This document shows positions 1-5,609 of a stretch of 6,408 nt of DNA, one piece after another; within the stretch, counting starts at the first letter, position 1, and every line of letters begins with the position of its first letter. The notes under the pieces were generated by a model. The model was not told the DNA's origin. It did not search any database and worked only from the letters and a program-made list of their open reading frames with translations. Origin of the DNA: Bacteroidales bacterium (GTDB taxonomy: Bacteria > Bacteroidota > Bacteroidia > Bacteroidales > UBA3663); assembly GCA_030526445.1 (NCBI GenBank), contig JAUNCV010000121.1, forward strand, positions 1-6,408, in the 5' to 3' direction. The position numbers and the translations under genes were made by a program.

Positions 1-809
1 AACTGATGCATCGTGTGATGAGCCACCTCGAAGCCCGCCAGCAGCAAGGCATGGCTATGCGTAACGATCTGACGCGCCACGAACTCCAGTTGCAAGACCT
101 GCAACTCGGTAGGCGCAAGGTAGAGGATGCTCGTGCTATTGTTAACCACCAGTTGTGCCTGGCGCTGGGCATCGACGATGAGAAGATCATGCCCGACATG
201 AAGGTGGCCGAAACAGCCTTCGGGCAGGAGGGGGAGCAGCATTGGCACGATTTGGCCGTAACCGAATCGCCCGAGTTGGCCCGCACTCAGATAGCCTCGC
301 AGATGGCCGGCGAGCAGTTAAGACTGGCTAAGAGCGACTACCTGCCTAAGGTAGCTGTGGTAGTGGCCGACAAGCTGTGGGGACCTTTTACCGAAGACCT
401 TCCTCCGGTTGACAAGAACCTGAATATCTGGTATGTAGGCTTGGGTGTGCGCTATCAGCTGGGTAGCCTCTGGAAGTCGAACAAGAAAGTGCATCGTGCC
501 CATGCCGAACTCCAAAAGAGCCATCAGACCCGTGCCGTGGTGACCGAGGCCATGGACGCACGCATGCAGGAGGCCTACACGCTCTATATGCAGAGCTATG
601 CCGAGCTGGAGACACAGCAGAAGAGCGTGCAGCTGGCCACGCAGAACTATAATGTGGTGACAAACCGCTATGAGAACCAGCTGGCTCTGATTACCGACAT
701 GATTGATGCCAGCAACATGAAACTGGGTGCTGAGCTGCGCGAGGTGGATGCGCGTGTGAATATTGCTTTTGCCTACTATAAGCTGCTGTTTGTGGCAGGC
801 AAACTTTGA
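1..809 (+). CDS. TolC-family outer membrane efflux protein, 5' end cut off by the window
   Basis: This is the outer-membrane channel of a tripartite efflux pump; it forms a trimeric barrel with a long alpha-helical tunnel that docks onto the adaptor encoded next. The frame is open to the window edge, so the ATG at 6 is probably internal: about 267 residues are visible, while the family usually has 420-480 including a signal peptide. The visible part fits the second half of the family. A helical stretch runs over residues 1-58, a repeat opens with 'SPELARTQIASQMAGEQLRL' (88-107), and 'KSDYLPKVAVVV' is a typical entry into a beta segment. Then come beta strands around 'IWYVGLGVRYQLGSLW' (141-156), a long coiled helix (160-220), and the classic ending 'NRYENQLALITDMIDASNMK...FAYYKLLFVAGKL'. 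It lies first in a three-gene block with the adaptor 32 bases downstream. The family call is firm; the substrate is unknown. Confidence 0.93.
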   Translation, partial: LMHRVMSHLEARQQQGMAMRNDLTRHELQLQDLQLGRRKVEDARAIVNHQLCLALGIDDEKIMPDMKVAETAFGQEGEQHWHDLAVTESPELARTQIASQMAGEQLRLAKSDYLPKVAVVVADKLWGPFTEDLPPVDKNLNIWYVGLGVRYQLGSLWKSNKKVHRAHAELQKSHQTRAVVTEAMDARMQEAYTLYMQSYAELETQQKSVQLATQNYNVVTNRYENQLALITDMIDASNMKLGAELREVDARVNIAFAYYKLLFVAGKL

Positions 810-841
810 ATAATTGATAACTAATAATTAGCTAATATACA
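810..841. other. AT-rich linker between the TolC-family and adaptor genes
   Basis: This 32-base spacer is almost entirely A and T, in contrast to its GC-richer neighbours. It contains a short palindrome, CTAAT-A-ATTAG (821-831), followed by another CTAAT. There is no Shine-Dalgarno sequence and no convincing TAnnTTTG promoter element. It is most simply an AT-rich, unstructured translation leader for the adaptor gene within the operon. Confidence 0.45.
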
Positions 842-1876
842 ATGGAAAAGAATAAAAATATCGTACGAGTTCTGAATGTGGTTGTCATCTGCTTGCTGGT
901 GGGCGGCCTGGTGTTTGTGTGTAGCCGATTCATGCACTTCGGCAATGTGGAATATACCGATAATGCTCAGGTGCATCGTAACATTGTGCCTATCCAGACC
1001 CGCATTCCGGGCTTCATCAAGGAGGTGCGCTTCGATGACTATCAGCATGTGCACAAGGGCGATACGTTGGTGATTATCGAGGATGCTGAGTTCCGCCTCG
1101 GTCTGGCTCAGGCTCGTGCCGGCTTGGCTACGGCTACCGCAGGCAGTTCGGCCACTGGTGCCGGCATCACCACCACTTCTGCCAACATGCACATCACAAG
1201 CGCAGGCATCGAGGAGGCTCGCGTGCAGCTCGAGAATGCCAAGCGCGAAGAGGAGCGTTTTGCCGCTCTGCTCAAGCAGGAGGCTGTGACCCGCCAGCAG
1301 TACGATGGCGTGCATACGGCCTATCTGTCGGCCAAGGCTCGCTATGAGGCCGTGAGCCGCCAGAAAGAGATGCTGACCCACGTGAAGAACGAGCAGGGAC
1401 ATCGTCTGACCCAGTCGCAGGCTGGCATTGAGGCTGCCGAGGCGGCTGTGCGTATGGCCGAACTGAACCTCTCTTATACCGTGATTGTGGCCACGTGCGA
1501 TGGTGTGACCGGACGTAAGGATATTCATGTGGGGCAGCTCGTGAACCCGGGTCAGACGCTGGTGAATATCGACGATGAGTGCAGCCTTTGGGTGACAGCC
1601 AACTACCGCGAGAGTCAGCTCTCGAATATCCACGAGGGTAGCCAGGTGGAGATCAGAGTGGATGCCGTGCCTGGTGTGACTTTCAGGGGCGAGGTGGAGC
1701 GCATCTCGACCGCTACAGGTACCGCCTTTTCGGCCATCCCGCAGGATAATGCTACGGGCAACTTTGTTAAGATCGAGCAGCGCGTGCCTGTGCGCATTGT
1801 GCTGAAGGGTAATGAAGAGGCCGACATGAAGCAGCTGCGCAACGGCTTGAATGTGGAATGTGAAGTAGTCTATTAA
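842..1876 (+). CDS. EmrA/HlyD-type periplasmic adaptor (membrane fusion protein) of a tripartite efflux pump
   Basis: This adaptor is anchored in the inner membrane and bridges the MFS pump to the TolC channel across the periplasm. It has 344 residues, normal for EmrA-like proteins. A single N-terminal membrane anchor spans about 9-30 (VLNVVVICLLVGGLVFVC). The first half of the lipoyl domain is at about 46-80 (IPGFIKEVRFDDYQHVHKGD). A helical hairpin follows at about 85-208, with a Gly/Ser/Thr/Ala-rich stretch at 100-122 and 'RFAALLKQEAVTRQQYD' in the return helix. The second lipoyl half is 'ATCDGVTGRKDIHVGQLVNPGQ' in outline (217-238). The beta-barrel carries the EmrA hallmark 'GTAFSAIPQDNATGNFVKIE' (293-312) followed by QRVPVRI. 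The start at 842 is preceded by an AT-rich leader without a Shine-Dalgarno site. The MFS gene begins 11 bases after the stop, so the two are surely cotranscribed. Confidence 0.95.
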   Translation: MEKNKNIVRVLNVVVICLLVGGLVFVCSRFMHFGNVEYTDNAQVHRNIVPIQTRIPGFIKEVRFDDYQHVHKGDTLVIIEDAEFRLGLAQARAGLATATAGSSATGAGITTTSANMHITSAGIEEARVQLENAKREEERFAALLKQEAVTRQQYDGVHTAYLSAKARYEAVSRQKEMLTHVKNEQGHRLTQSQAGIEAAEAAVRMAELNLSYTVIVATCDGVTGRKDIHVGQLVNPGQTLVNIDDECSLWVTANYRESQLSNIHEGSQVEIRVDAVPGVTFRGEVERISTATGTAFSAIPQDNATGNFVKIEQRVPVRIVLKGNEEADMKQLRNGLNVECEVVY

Positions 1877-1887
1877 CGCCCTCTGGT

Positions 1888-3480
1888 ATGGATCATCACA
1901 TGAAGTTCGGTATGCCGATGCTGAAACCCTTTGTGCCAGAGAAGGTGGGCATAGTGGCTTATCTGCTCATGGCGCTCTTCTTCCAGCTTTCGGCTGCCAT
2001 CTACCTGGGCGCCTTGCCCGAAATCATGGGCGAGGATGGCCTTACGCGCTACGACGTGCTTATGTTGCTCTACTGCAACCTGGGTGGCCTGGCGTTGTGG
2101 TTCCCGATGCTCTTCCGTATGAAGTTCCGTTTCTCGCATCATGCGCTGATGATGGGCTCGGCCCTGGGCATCATTGTCTGCTACGGGCTTATGATGTGGC
2201 TCGAACAGTTCGGCCGTGCAGCTCTGCCCGCCATGTGGCTCGTCTGCTTTGTGCAGGGAGCCTTGAAGCTCGAGGGCACCTTCGAGTGCATGAGCAGCAT
2301 TCAGCTCTGGATTACTCCGAAGCGTAACTTTGCCGTCTTCTTCCCTGTGCTGCATCTCATCCTGATGGGTGCCATACAGGCCAACGGCATCCTGGTCAAG
2401 TATCTGGCCTATTATGCCCACTATTGGCACATGAACTACCTGGTCATCGGTCTGATGCTGCTCATCGTCCTCTTCCAATGGGTGTGCTGCCGTCCATTCC
2501 GCCCGATGTTTGTACCTCTCAAGGGAGTGGATTGGCTGGGCATGCTGCTCTGGGGCGCTTTCTTCGGTCAGGTGGCCTGGCTCTTCAACTATGGCGACTG
2601 GGTTGATTGGCAACTGTCGGCCACGTGGCGTCTCGTGGTTTGGTCGGCTGTCGTTACCCTGGTGCTCAACCTCATTCGCATGAAGCTATTGCCTAAGCCT
2701 TATATTTCTCCTCTGGTATTCAGGACGCGCAATTATTTGCCTATTCTCCTGATTACCATTGTGGTCGAGATGCTGATGGGCACCGAGCATGCTGTCGAGG
2801 AGGTGTTTACCGAAGAGGTGATGGGCTGGAGTGCCATGCAGTCAGTCTCGCTCGGTTATGTCAAGCTGGCAGGCTGCCTTGTGGGAGCCCTGTTTGCCCT
2901 CTGGTGGATGGGTCTGAATCGGTGGAATTACTTTCGCCTCTACACTTTCGGCATTTTCCTTGCTGTGCTCTATCATGCAGGCTTTTACTTCCAGATTTCA
3001 ACCGATATTCTTCCTCAGACGCTTTGGACGTCGGCTTTCCTGTGCGGCATGGCAACTTCGATCCTGAGTGCTACGATGCTGGTCATCCTCAATGGCATGT
3101 TCGACTTTGAGCACTTTTTCCAGGGTCTGGGCATCTTTCAGTTTATCCATGTCATGGTGGGTGGTGCCATCGGAGCCGGTTTCTACAACACGTTGCTTGG
3201 CCACTTTGTGCAAGACAACCTGGCACGCTATAGTCAGCACGTTGACTGGGTTATGCTTTCGCGCCAGTACGCACATCCTTTGCAGGCCATGTCTGCCGAA
3301 ATGCCAGCTCTCATGCATCGGGTAATGGAGGTGAGCATAAAGCAATGCTTTGGCATTGTGCTGCTCATGGGCATCACGCTCTTGATTGCTTGCCTGTTGT
3401 ATAAGCATCCGGTGCGCAGGCATCTCAGCCCTATGCCTTTGTGGAATGCTTTCGGTCGGAAGATCAAGAAAAGTATCTGA
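1888..3480 (+). CDS. MFS efflux transporter, DHA2/EmrB-like, 14 membrane segments
   Basis: This is an inner-membrane proton-driven exporter, the motor of the preceding TolC-adaptor pair. It has 530 residues, the length of 14-helix DHA2 transporters (EmrB is about 510). Hydrophobic segments can be placed near residues 21-41, 55-77, 85-105, 113-128, 147-168, 182-200, 215-235, 247-265, 283-298, 318-341, 349-367, 378-404, 413-432 and 488-505. The segment 'DWLGMLLWGAFFGQVAWLF' followed by 'GDWVDW' resembles the seventh helix region of EmrB-type pumps. A long polar loop (about 433-487) precedes the last helix, a DHA2 feature. Acidic residues within or beside membrane segments (E294, E300, E304) are candidates for proton or substrate coupling; this is inference. 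The ATG at 1888 is 11 bases after the adaptor stop; an in-frame ATG at 1900 is an equally possible start. Sequence alone does not give the substrate: drugs, bile acids, fatty acids and other toxic compounds are all possible. Confidence 0.88.
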   Translation: MDHHMKFGMPMLKPFVPEKVGIVAYLLMALFFQLSAAIYLGALPEIMGEDGLTRYDVLMLLYCNLGGLALWFPMLFRMKFRFSHHALMMGSALGIIVCYGLMMWLEQFGRAALPAMWLVCFVQGALKLEGTFECMSSIQLWITPKRNFAVFFPVLHLILMGAIQANGILVKYLAYYAHYWHMNYLVIGLMLLIVLFQWVCCRPFRPMFVPLKGVDWLGMLLWGAFFGQVAWLFNYGDWVDWQLSATWRLVVWSAVVTLVLNLIRMKLLPKPYISPLVFRTRNYLPILLITIVVEMLMGTEHAVEEVFTEEVMGWSAMQSVSLGYVKLAGCLVGALFALWWMGLNRWNYFRLYTFGIFLAVLYHAGFYFQISTDILPQTLWTSAFLCGMATSILSATMLVILNGMFDFEHFFQGLGIFQFIHVMVGGAIGAGFYNTLLGHFVQDNLARYSQHVDWVMLSRQYAHPLQAMSAEMPALMHRVMEVSIKQCFGIVLLMGITLLIACLLYKHPVRRHLSPMPLWNAFGRKIKKSI

Positions 3481-3492
3481 ATATTTGAAATG

Positions 3493-3540
3493 CAGCCTGT
3501 CTCAATAATCTGAGACAGGCTGTTTCTATTTCTTATTTCT
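3493..3540 (+). terminator. Rho-independent terminator of the efflux operon, possibly shared
   Basis: A perfect 12-bp inverted repeat (CAGCCTGTCTCA at 3493-3504, TGAGACAGGCTG at 3511-3522) encloses a six-base loop (ATAATC). It is followed on the + strand by a T-rich run (TTTCTATTTCTTATTTCT). It starts 12 bases after the MFS stop codon, as expected for the end of this operon. Read from the - strand the same stem is followed by CATTTCAAATATT, a poorer U-tract, so termination of the converging genes here is possible but less certain. Confidence 0.9.
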
Positions 3541-3639
3541 CAACTCAATCAAGGCCTCGTGTGCCATGCGGTTTGTTTCTTTCAAAAGATGATATTTATG
3601 GAAGGGAACGATCTTCACCTCCGCTGCATCGCTTATTTC
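3526..3639 (-). pseudogene. Possible coding remnant or frameshifted C-terminal tail behind the YczE-like gene
   Basis: The 152 bases between the convergent blocks hold, besides the terminator, an open stretch of 37 codons on the - strand ending in TAG at 3526-3528, three bases before the terminator stem. Its translation looks like real protein: it starts EISDAAE, continues VKIVPFHKYHLLKETN and ends RMAHEALIELRNKK. It has no convincing start: the only in-frame ATG leaves 13 residues, and a GTG (3616-3618) directly abuts GGAGG. The frame is -1 relative to the upstream membrane protein gene, whose stop TAA sits in the run AAGAAATAAG. One extra A there would read LIKKISDAAEVK without a break. It could be a C-terminal extension lost by a one-base deletion, a shifted product, the stub of a decayed gene, or chance. 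I do not recognise the sequence. Confidence 0.3.
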
Positions 3640-4367
3640 TTAATAAGTTTTGCCAATCCATACACGTATCTGCGCAATCCCGGGCGATAGGCCAAGAGGC
3701 GATCGAACCACATGAGGTGCTTGTTCATAAATCGCACCACCATGCCCACATAGACCATGGCGAAGAGGGTTCCTATGCCCACAATCTGCCATTGCCATGT
3801 GCCCAGTAGCAAGTAGCTGAAGAGCACGGCCAAGGCCACGAGCGTAATGTCCACGCGTATCTTTGCCTTCGGGAATGGCCACCCAGTCACCTTATGAATG
3901 GCTATTGTAATGCCTTCGCCCGGCATGGTCACCGATCCGCATTTCACCTCCATGGCAATACCGAATCCAAGGATTGAGCATCCTGCAATCTGCACAAGTG
4001 CGTTCACCAGGAGATTGCTCGAAACCATCCATTCCGTAAGCATCATATTCAGGTCGATAAGCATACCAAAGAAGAAGCCAATAACCAGCTGAAACAGCTG
4101 CACCCACTCGAAATTTTTACGAAGGATAAGAATTTGAGCCACCACAAAGATGGCATTCATCATGATGGTGTATCCTCCGATAGTCCATGCAGGGATCCAA
4201 GCAAAATCAGTACCAGCCGAAGCCATGACGTAAGGGATGGTCGAGATAACACTCGATCCCAACTGACTTCTGACGCAAACTGCCACACCCAGCGTCATCA
4301 CGTAGAGCGAGATGAGCAAAAGGATGTGCTGCCATGTAAATGAGATTATTATATTCTTTCTGATCAT
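3633..4367 (-). CDS. YczE/YitT-like integral membrane protein (DUF6198-type)
   Basis: This polytopic inner-membrane protein of 244 residues has about six hydrophobic segments, near 14-33, 62-82, 89-107, 119-138, 172-190 and 194-213. The first helix followed by 'VCVRSQLGSSVISTIPYV' is typical of the YczE/YyaS/YitT group. So are 'GFFFGMLIDLNMML' (97-110), the conserved loop 'GSVTMPGEGITIAIHKVTG' (144-162) before a basic 'KAKIRVD', and 'GIGTLFAMVYVGMVVRF' (197-213) near the end. The biochemical role of this group is unknown; a transport role is often assumed. The start ATG at 4367 is preceded by an AT-rich leader. It is the last gene of the - strand block, 81 bases after the AraC-type regulator, which makes it a candidate target of that regulator or part of its transcript. 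The stop lies next to a protein-like open tail in another frame (3526-3639), so the true C-terminus is not fully certain. Confidence 0.85.
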   Translation of the reverse strand: MIRKNIIISFTWQHILLLISLYVMTLGVAVCVRSQLGSSVISTIPYVMASAGTDFAWIPAWTIGGYTIMMNAIFVVAQILILRKNFEWVQLFQLVIGFFFGMLIDLNMMLTEWMVSSNLLVNALVQIAGCSILGFGIAMEVKCGSVTMPGEGITIAIHKVTGWPFPKAKIRVDITLVALAVLFSYLLLGTWQWQIVGIGTLFAMVYVGMVVRFMNKHLMWFDRLLAYRPGLRRYVYGLAKLIKK

Positions 4368-4448
4368 TTTATTCTAATTTAATCGTGATAATCTTCCTCT
4401 TTCCACTCGAACTTTACTGTCTCTATTTATTCTCTGACTTCTCCTTGT
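4368..4448. other. 81-base AT-rich gap between regulator and YczE-like gene
   Basis: I see no hairpin terminator and no close match to the Bacteroidota promoter pattern (TTTG, about 20 bases, TAnnTTTG) on the - strand. The gap is wide enough for a separate promoter or a regulator site, but neither can be pointed to. The region holds no plausible small reading frame. Confidence 0.4.
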
Positions 4449-5003
4449 TTACAATTTATCTAATGAAATTCTATCATGCCTGTTCTGCAGACGAAAAGTT
4501 TTCGGGGTCATGCCTGTCATCTGCTTGAACTGCGAAGAGAGGTGGGCTGGCGAACTGTAGCCAAGCATATAGGCAATTTCGCTGGTCGAAAGTTGGCTGT
4601 AACAGAGCAACTCCTTGGCATATTCTATGCGATGCAGGATGGCAAAACGCTCGATGGTCATGCCTTTCACTTCGCTGAAGAGCTTGCTGAGTGTGCTGTA
4701 ATCTTTGGCAAGATAGCCGCATAGAAAATCGGAGAGCTTAGGCCGATCGCCCTCCATGCGCACCCATTCCAAGACCTTGACGCGTATCTGTTCCACGAGT
4801 TGCGAACGAGGGTCGTCGAGGAGTTCAAAACCGATTTCTTCGAGCGCTCTGGCTAGAGACGAGAGCTGCTCTGCCGAAAGTTCTTCGGCAATTTCAACGT
4901 CGCCCAGATTTACCTCCTTGACCGAGAGTCCTTCCGAAACGAGTATTGCACTCACCGCGGCTATACAGCGAGGACAAACCATGTTCTTGATGTTGATTTT
5001 CAT
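4449..5003 (-). CDS. AraC-type transcriptional regulator with an N-terminal HMA-like MxCxxC segment
   Basis: This is probably a cytoplasmic DNA-binding regulator of 184 residues, shorter than usual AraC proteins (about 250-300). Residues 1-65 resemble a heavy-metal-associated fold in outline. A beta strand (MKINIKNM) leads into M8-V-C10-P-R-C13, matching the MxCxxC metal-binding signature. A helix follows, then a strand (LSVKEVNLGDVEI), a helix (SAEQLSSLARALEEIGF) and a last strand (ELLDD). Residues 87-170 form the AraC domain: a first helix-turn-helix around 'LSDFLCGYLAKDYSTLSKLF', then the family signature 'TSEIAYMLGYSSPAHLSSQF' (140-159) ending in KQMTGMTPKTF. By inference the cysteine pair could sense a metal ion or redox state and alter DNA binding. 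Similar short MxCxxC-AraC proteins occur, as far as I recall, in other Bacteroidota, often near metal handling or efflux genes; none is visible beside it here except the YczE-like gene downstream. The start at 5003 puts MxCxxC in the expected place. Confidence 0.88.
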   Translation of the reverse strand: MKINIKNMVCPRCIAAVSAILVSEGLSVKEVNLGDVEIAEELSAEQLSSLARALEEIGFELLDDPRSQLVEQIRVKVLEWVRMEGDRPKLSDFLCGYLAKDYSTLSKLFSEVKGMTIERFAILHRIEYAKELLCYSQLSTSEIAYMLGYSSPAHLSSQFKQMTGMTPKTFRLQNRHDRISLDKL

Positions 5004-5028
5004 AATTTTGGATAAAACTTATATGCCT

Positions 5029-5060
5029 CGATACAATTCTATCGCTTATCGACAATATCG
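5029..5060. promoter_or_regulatory. Cluster of TATCG repeats upstream of the regulator, possible operator
   Basis: TATCG occurs three times in direct orientation (5040-5044, 5047-5051, 5056-5060). CGATA at 5029-5033 forms an inverted pair with the first copy around a six-base spacer. The cluster ends 26 bases upstream of the regulator ATG (5003). AraC-type proteins often bind short direct repeats near their own promoter. However, the three direct copies also fall in the last codons of the 18-residue frame at 5039-5095 (codons for D-I-V-D-K-R), so coding constraint is a competing explanation. Confidence 0.25.
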
Positions 5061-5095
5061 CTCGACTCCATGTAATATGGGTCTTCATTGGCCAT
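5039..5095 (-). CDS. Tiny hydrophilic reading frame, 18 residues, hypothetical
   Basis: The translation is MANEDPYYMESSDIVDKR, ending in TAG. It begins seven bases after the stop of the preceding 26-residue frame and 35 bases before the regulator gene. The peptide is acidic and polar, with no membrane segment. It is in the +1 frame relative to the preceding small frame. Its own frame stays open upstream through the codons KELNNQT before the ATG, so a single +1 shift would fuse the two into one membrane protein of about 47 residues with a charged cytoplasmic-type tail. It may therefore be a separate peptide, the second half of a frameshifted small gene, or non-coding leader sequence of the regulator. 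I do not recognise it. Its length gives little statistical support; the tight packing is the main argument. Confidence 0.3.
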   Translation of the reverse strand: MANEDPYYMESSDIVDKR

Positions 5096-5102
5096 AGTTT
5101 GA

Positions 5103-5183
5103 TTATTCAATTCTTTCAATCGTATAACCAAGTATTATCGTTGCTCCGCATAGGCCTGCGGCACTAATCCAAACTGCGTTCAT
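5103..5183 (-). CDS. Small single-helix membrane peptide, 26 residues, hypothetical
   Basis: The ATG lies one base after the stop codon of yjbQ (TAATATG), a spacing typical of translational coupling. The peptide starts MNAVWISAAG, continues LCGATIILGYTI and ends ERIE before TAA. Residues 3-22 are almost wholly hydrophobic or small, long enough for one membrane helix, followed by a short charged end (E-R-I-E). This is the layout of the small membrane subunits or regulators of bacterial membrane complexes, but nothing shows its partner. It has no Shine-Dalgarno sequence, like every other gene in the window. I do not recognise the family. The frame resumes as open, coding-like sequence in the +1 frame (see 5039-5095), so it may be the first half of a roughly 47-residue protein. 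Confidence 0.5.
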   Translation of the reverse strand: MNAVWISAAGLCGATIILGYTIERIE

Positions 5184-5184
5184 A

Positions 5185-5598
5185 TTACTCGTAAATCGTA
5201 GCTACAATCTTGCGCGAACCGCCATAGTCGCGGAACTCGCAAAGGTAGATGCCCTGCCAGGTACCTAAGTTCAAACGGCCATTGGTGATAGGTATGGTCA
5301 GGCTCACACCGAAGAGCGAACTCTTGGCATGGGCAGGCATGTCGTCAGCTCCCTCCAGCACATGATCGTAGTAAGGCTCGTTCTCCTTCACCATGTGATT
5401 CAGGATTTTCTCCATGTCTGTGCGAACGTCTGGGTCGGCATTCTCGTTGATGCTCAAGGCACACGAAGTATGCTTCACGAAGAGATTCAGCATGCCCATC
5501 TTGGGCAATGGCTTGGGCAGATTGTCCAGCACCTCGCGCGTCACCAGATGACATCCTCTGCGCTTGGCCGAAAGTGAAAATTCTATCTGTTGTATCAT
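5185..5598 (-). CDS. yjbQ: YjbQ family protein (UPF0047), putative secondary thiamine-phosphate synthase
   Basis: This small cytoplasmic protein of 137 residues has the exact size of the UPF0047/YjbQ family. Visible hallmarks in order are 'FVKHTSCALSINENADPDVR' (40-59) with H43, the NEN motif and D55/D57; H79 in 'YYDHVLEG'; 'DDMPAHAKSSLFG' (85-97); and 'LGTWQGIYLCEFRD' (111-124) with the invariant GTWQG and E121/R123. The family forms a trimer with conserved His/Asp/Glu residues that suggest a metal site. E. coli YjbQ was reported to have weak thiamine phosphate synthase activity, and the true role remains open. It follows yaaA after 11 bases and precedes a 26-residue frame by one base, so it sits in a tight transcript. 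Confidence 0.95.
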   Translation of the reverse strand: MIQQIEFSLSAKRRGCHLVTREVLDNLPKPLPKMGMLNLFVKHTSCALSINENADPDVRTDMEKILNHMVKENEPYYDHVLEGADDMPAHAKSSLFGVSLTIPITNGRLNLGTWQGIYLCEFRDYGGSRKIVATIYE

Positions 5599-5609
5599 AT
5601 TATATTGTA

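Noticed and set aside
821..1633. 270-codon open frame on the - strand
   Set aside because: It is antisense to the adaptor gene; its His- and Leu-rich translation has no domain, while the + strand frame has full EmrA motifs.
1873..2613. 246-codon open frame on the - strand
   Set aside because: It lies opposite the MFS gene, and its His/Glu/Gln-rich translation is typical of the complement of a hydrophobic membrane protein gene.
3632..3647. Six-bp inverted repeat CTTATT/AATAAG at the end of the YczE-like gene
   Set aside because: The stem is short and AT-only apart from one pair, and no T-run follows on the - strand, so it is not a credible terminator.
3561..3809. 82-codon + strand frame in and beyond the convergent gap
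   Set aside because: It mostly overlaps the YczE-like gene in antisense; composition is not protein-like and nothing supports a start.
5014..5021. TAAGTTTT on the - strand, close to the Bacteroidota -7 element TAnnTTTG
   Set aside because: No TTTG-like -33 element at the required spacing, and it would leave almost no leader before the regulator ATG.
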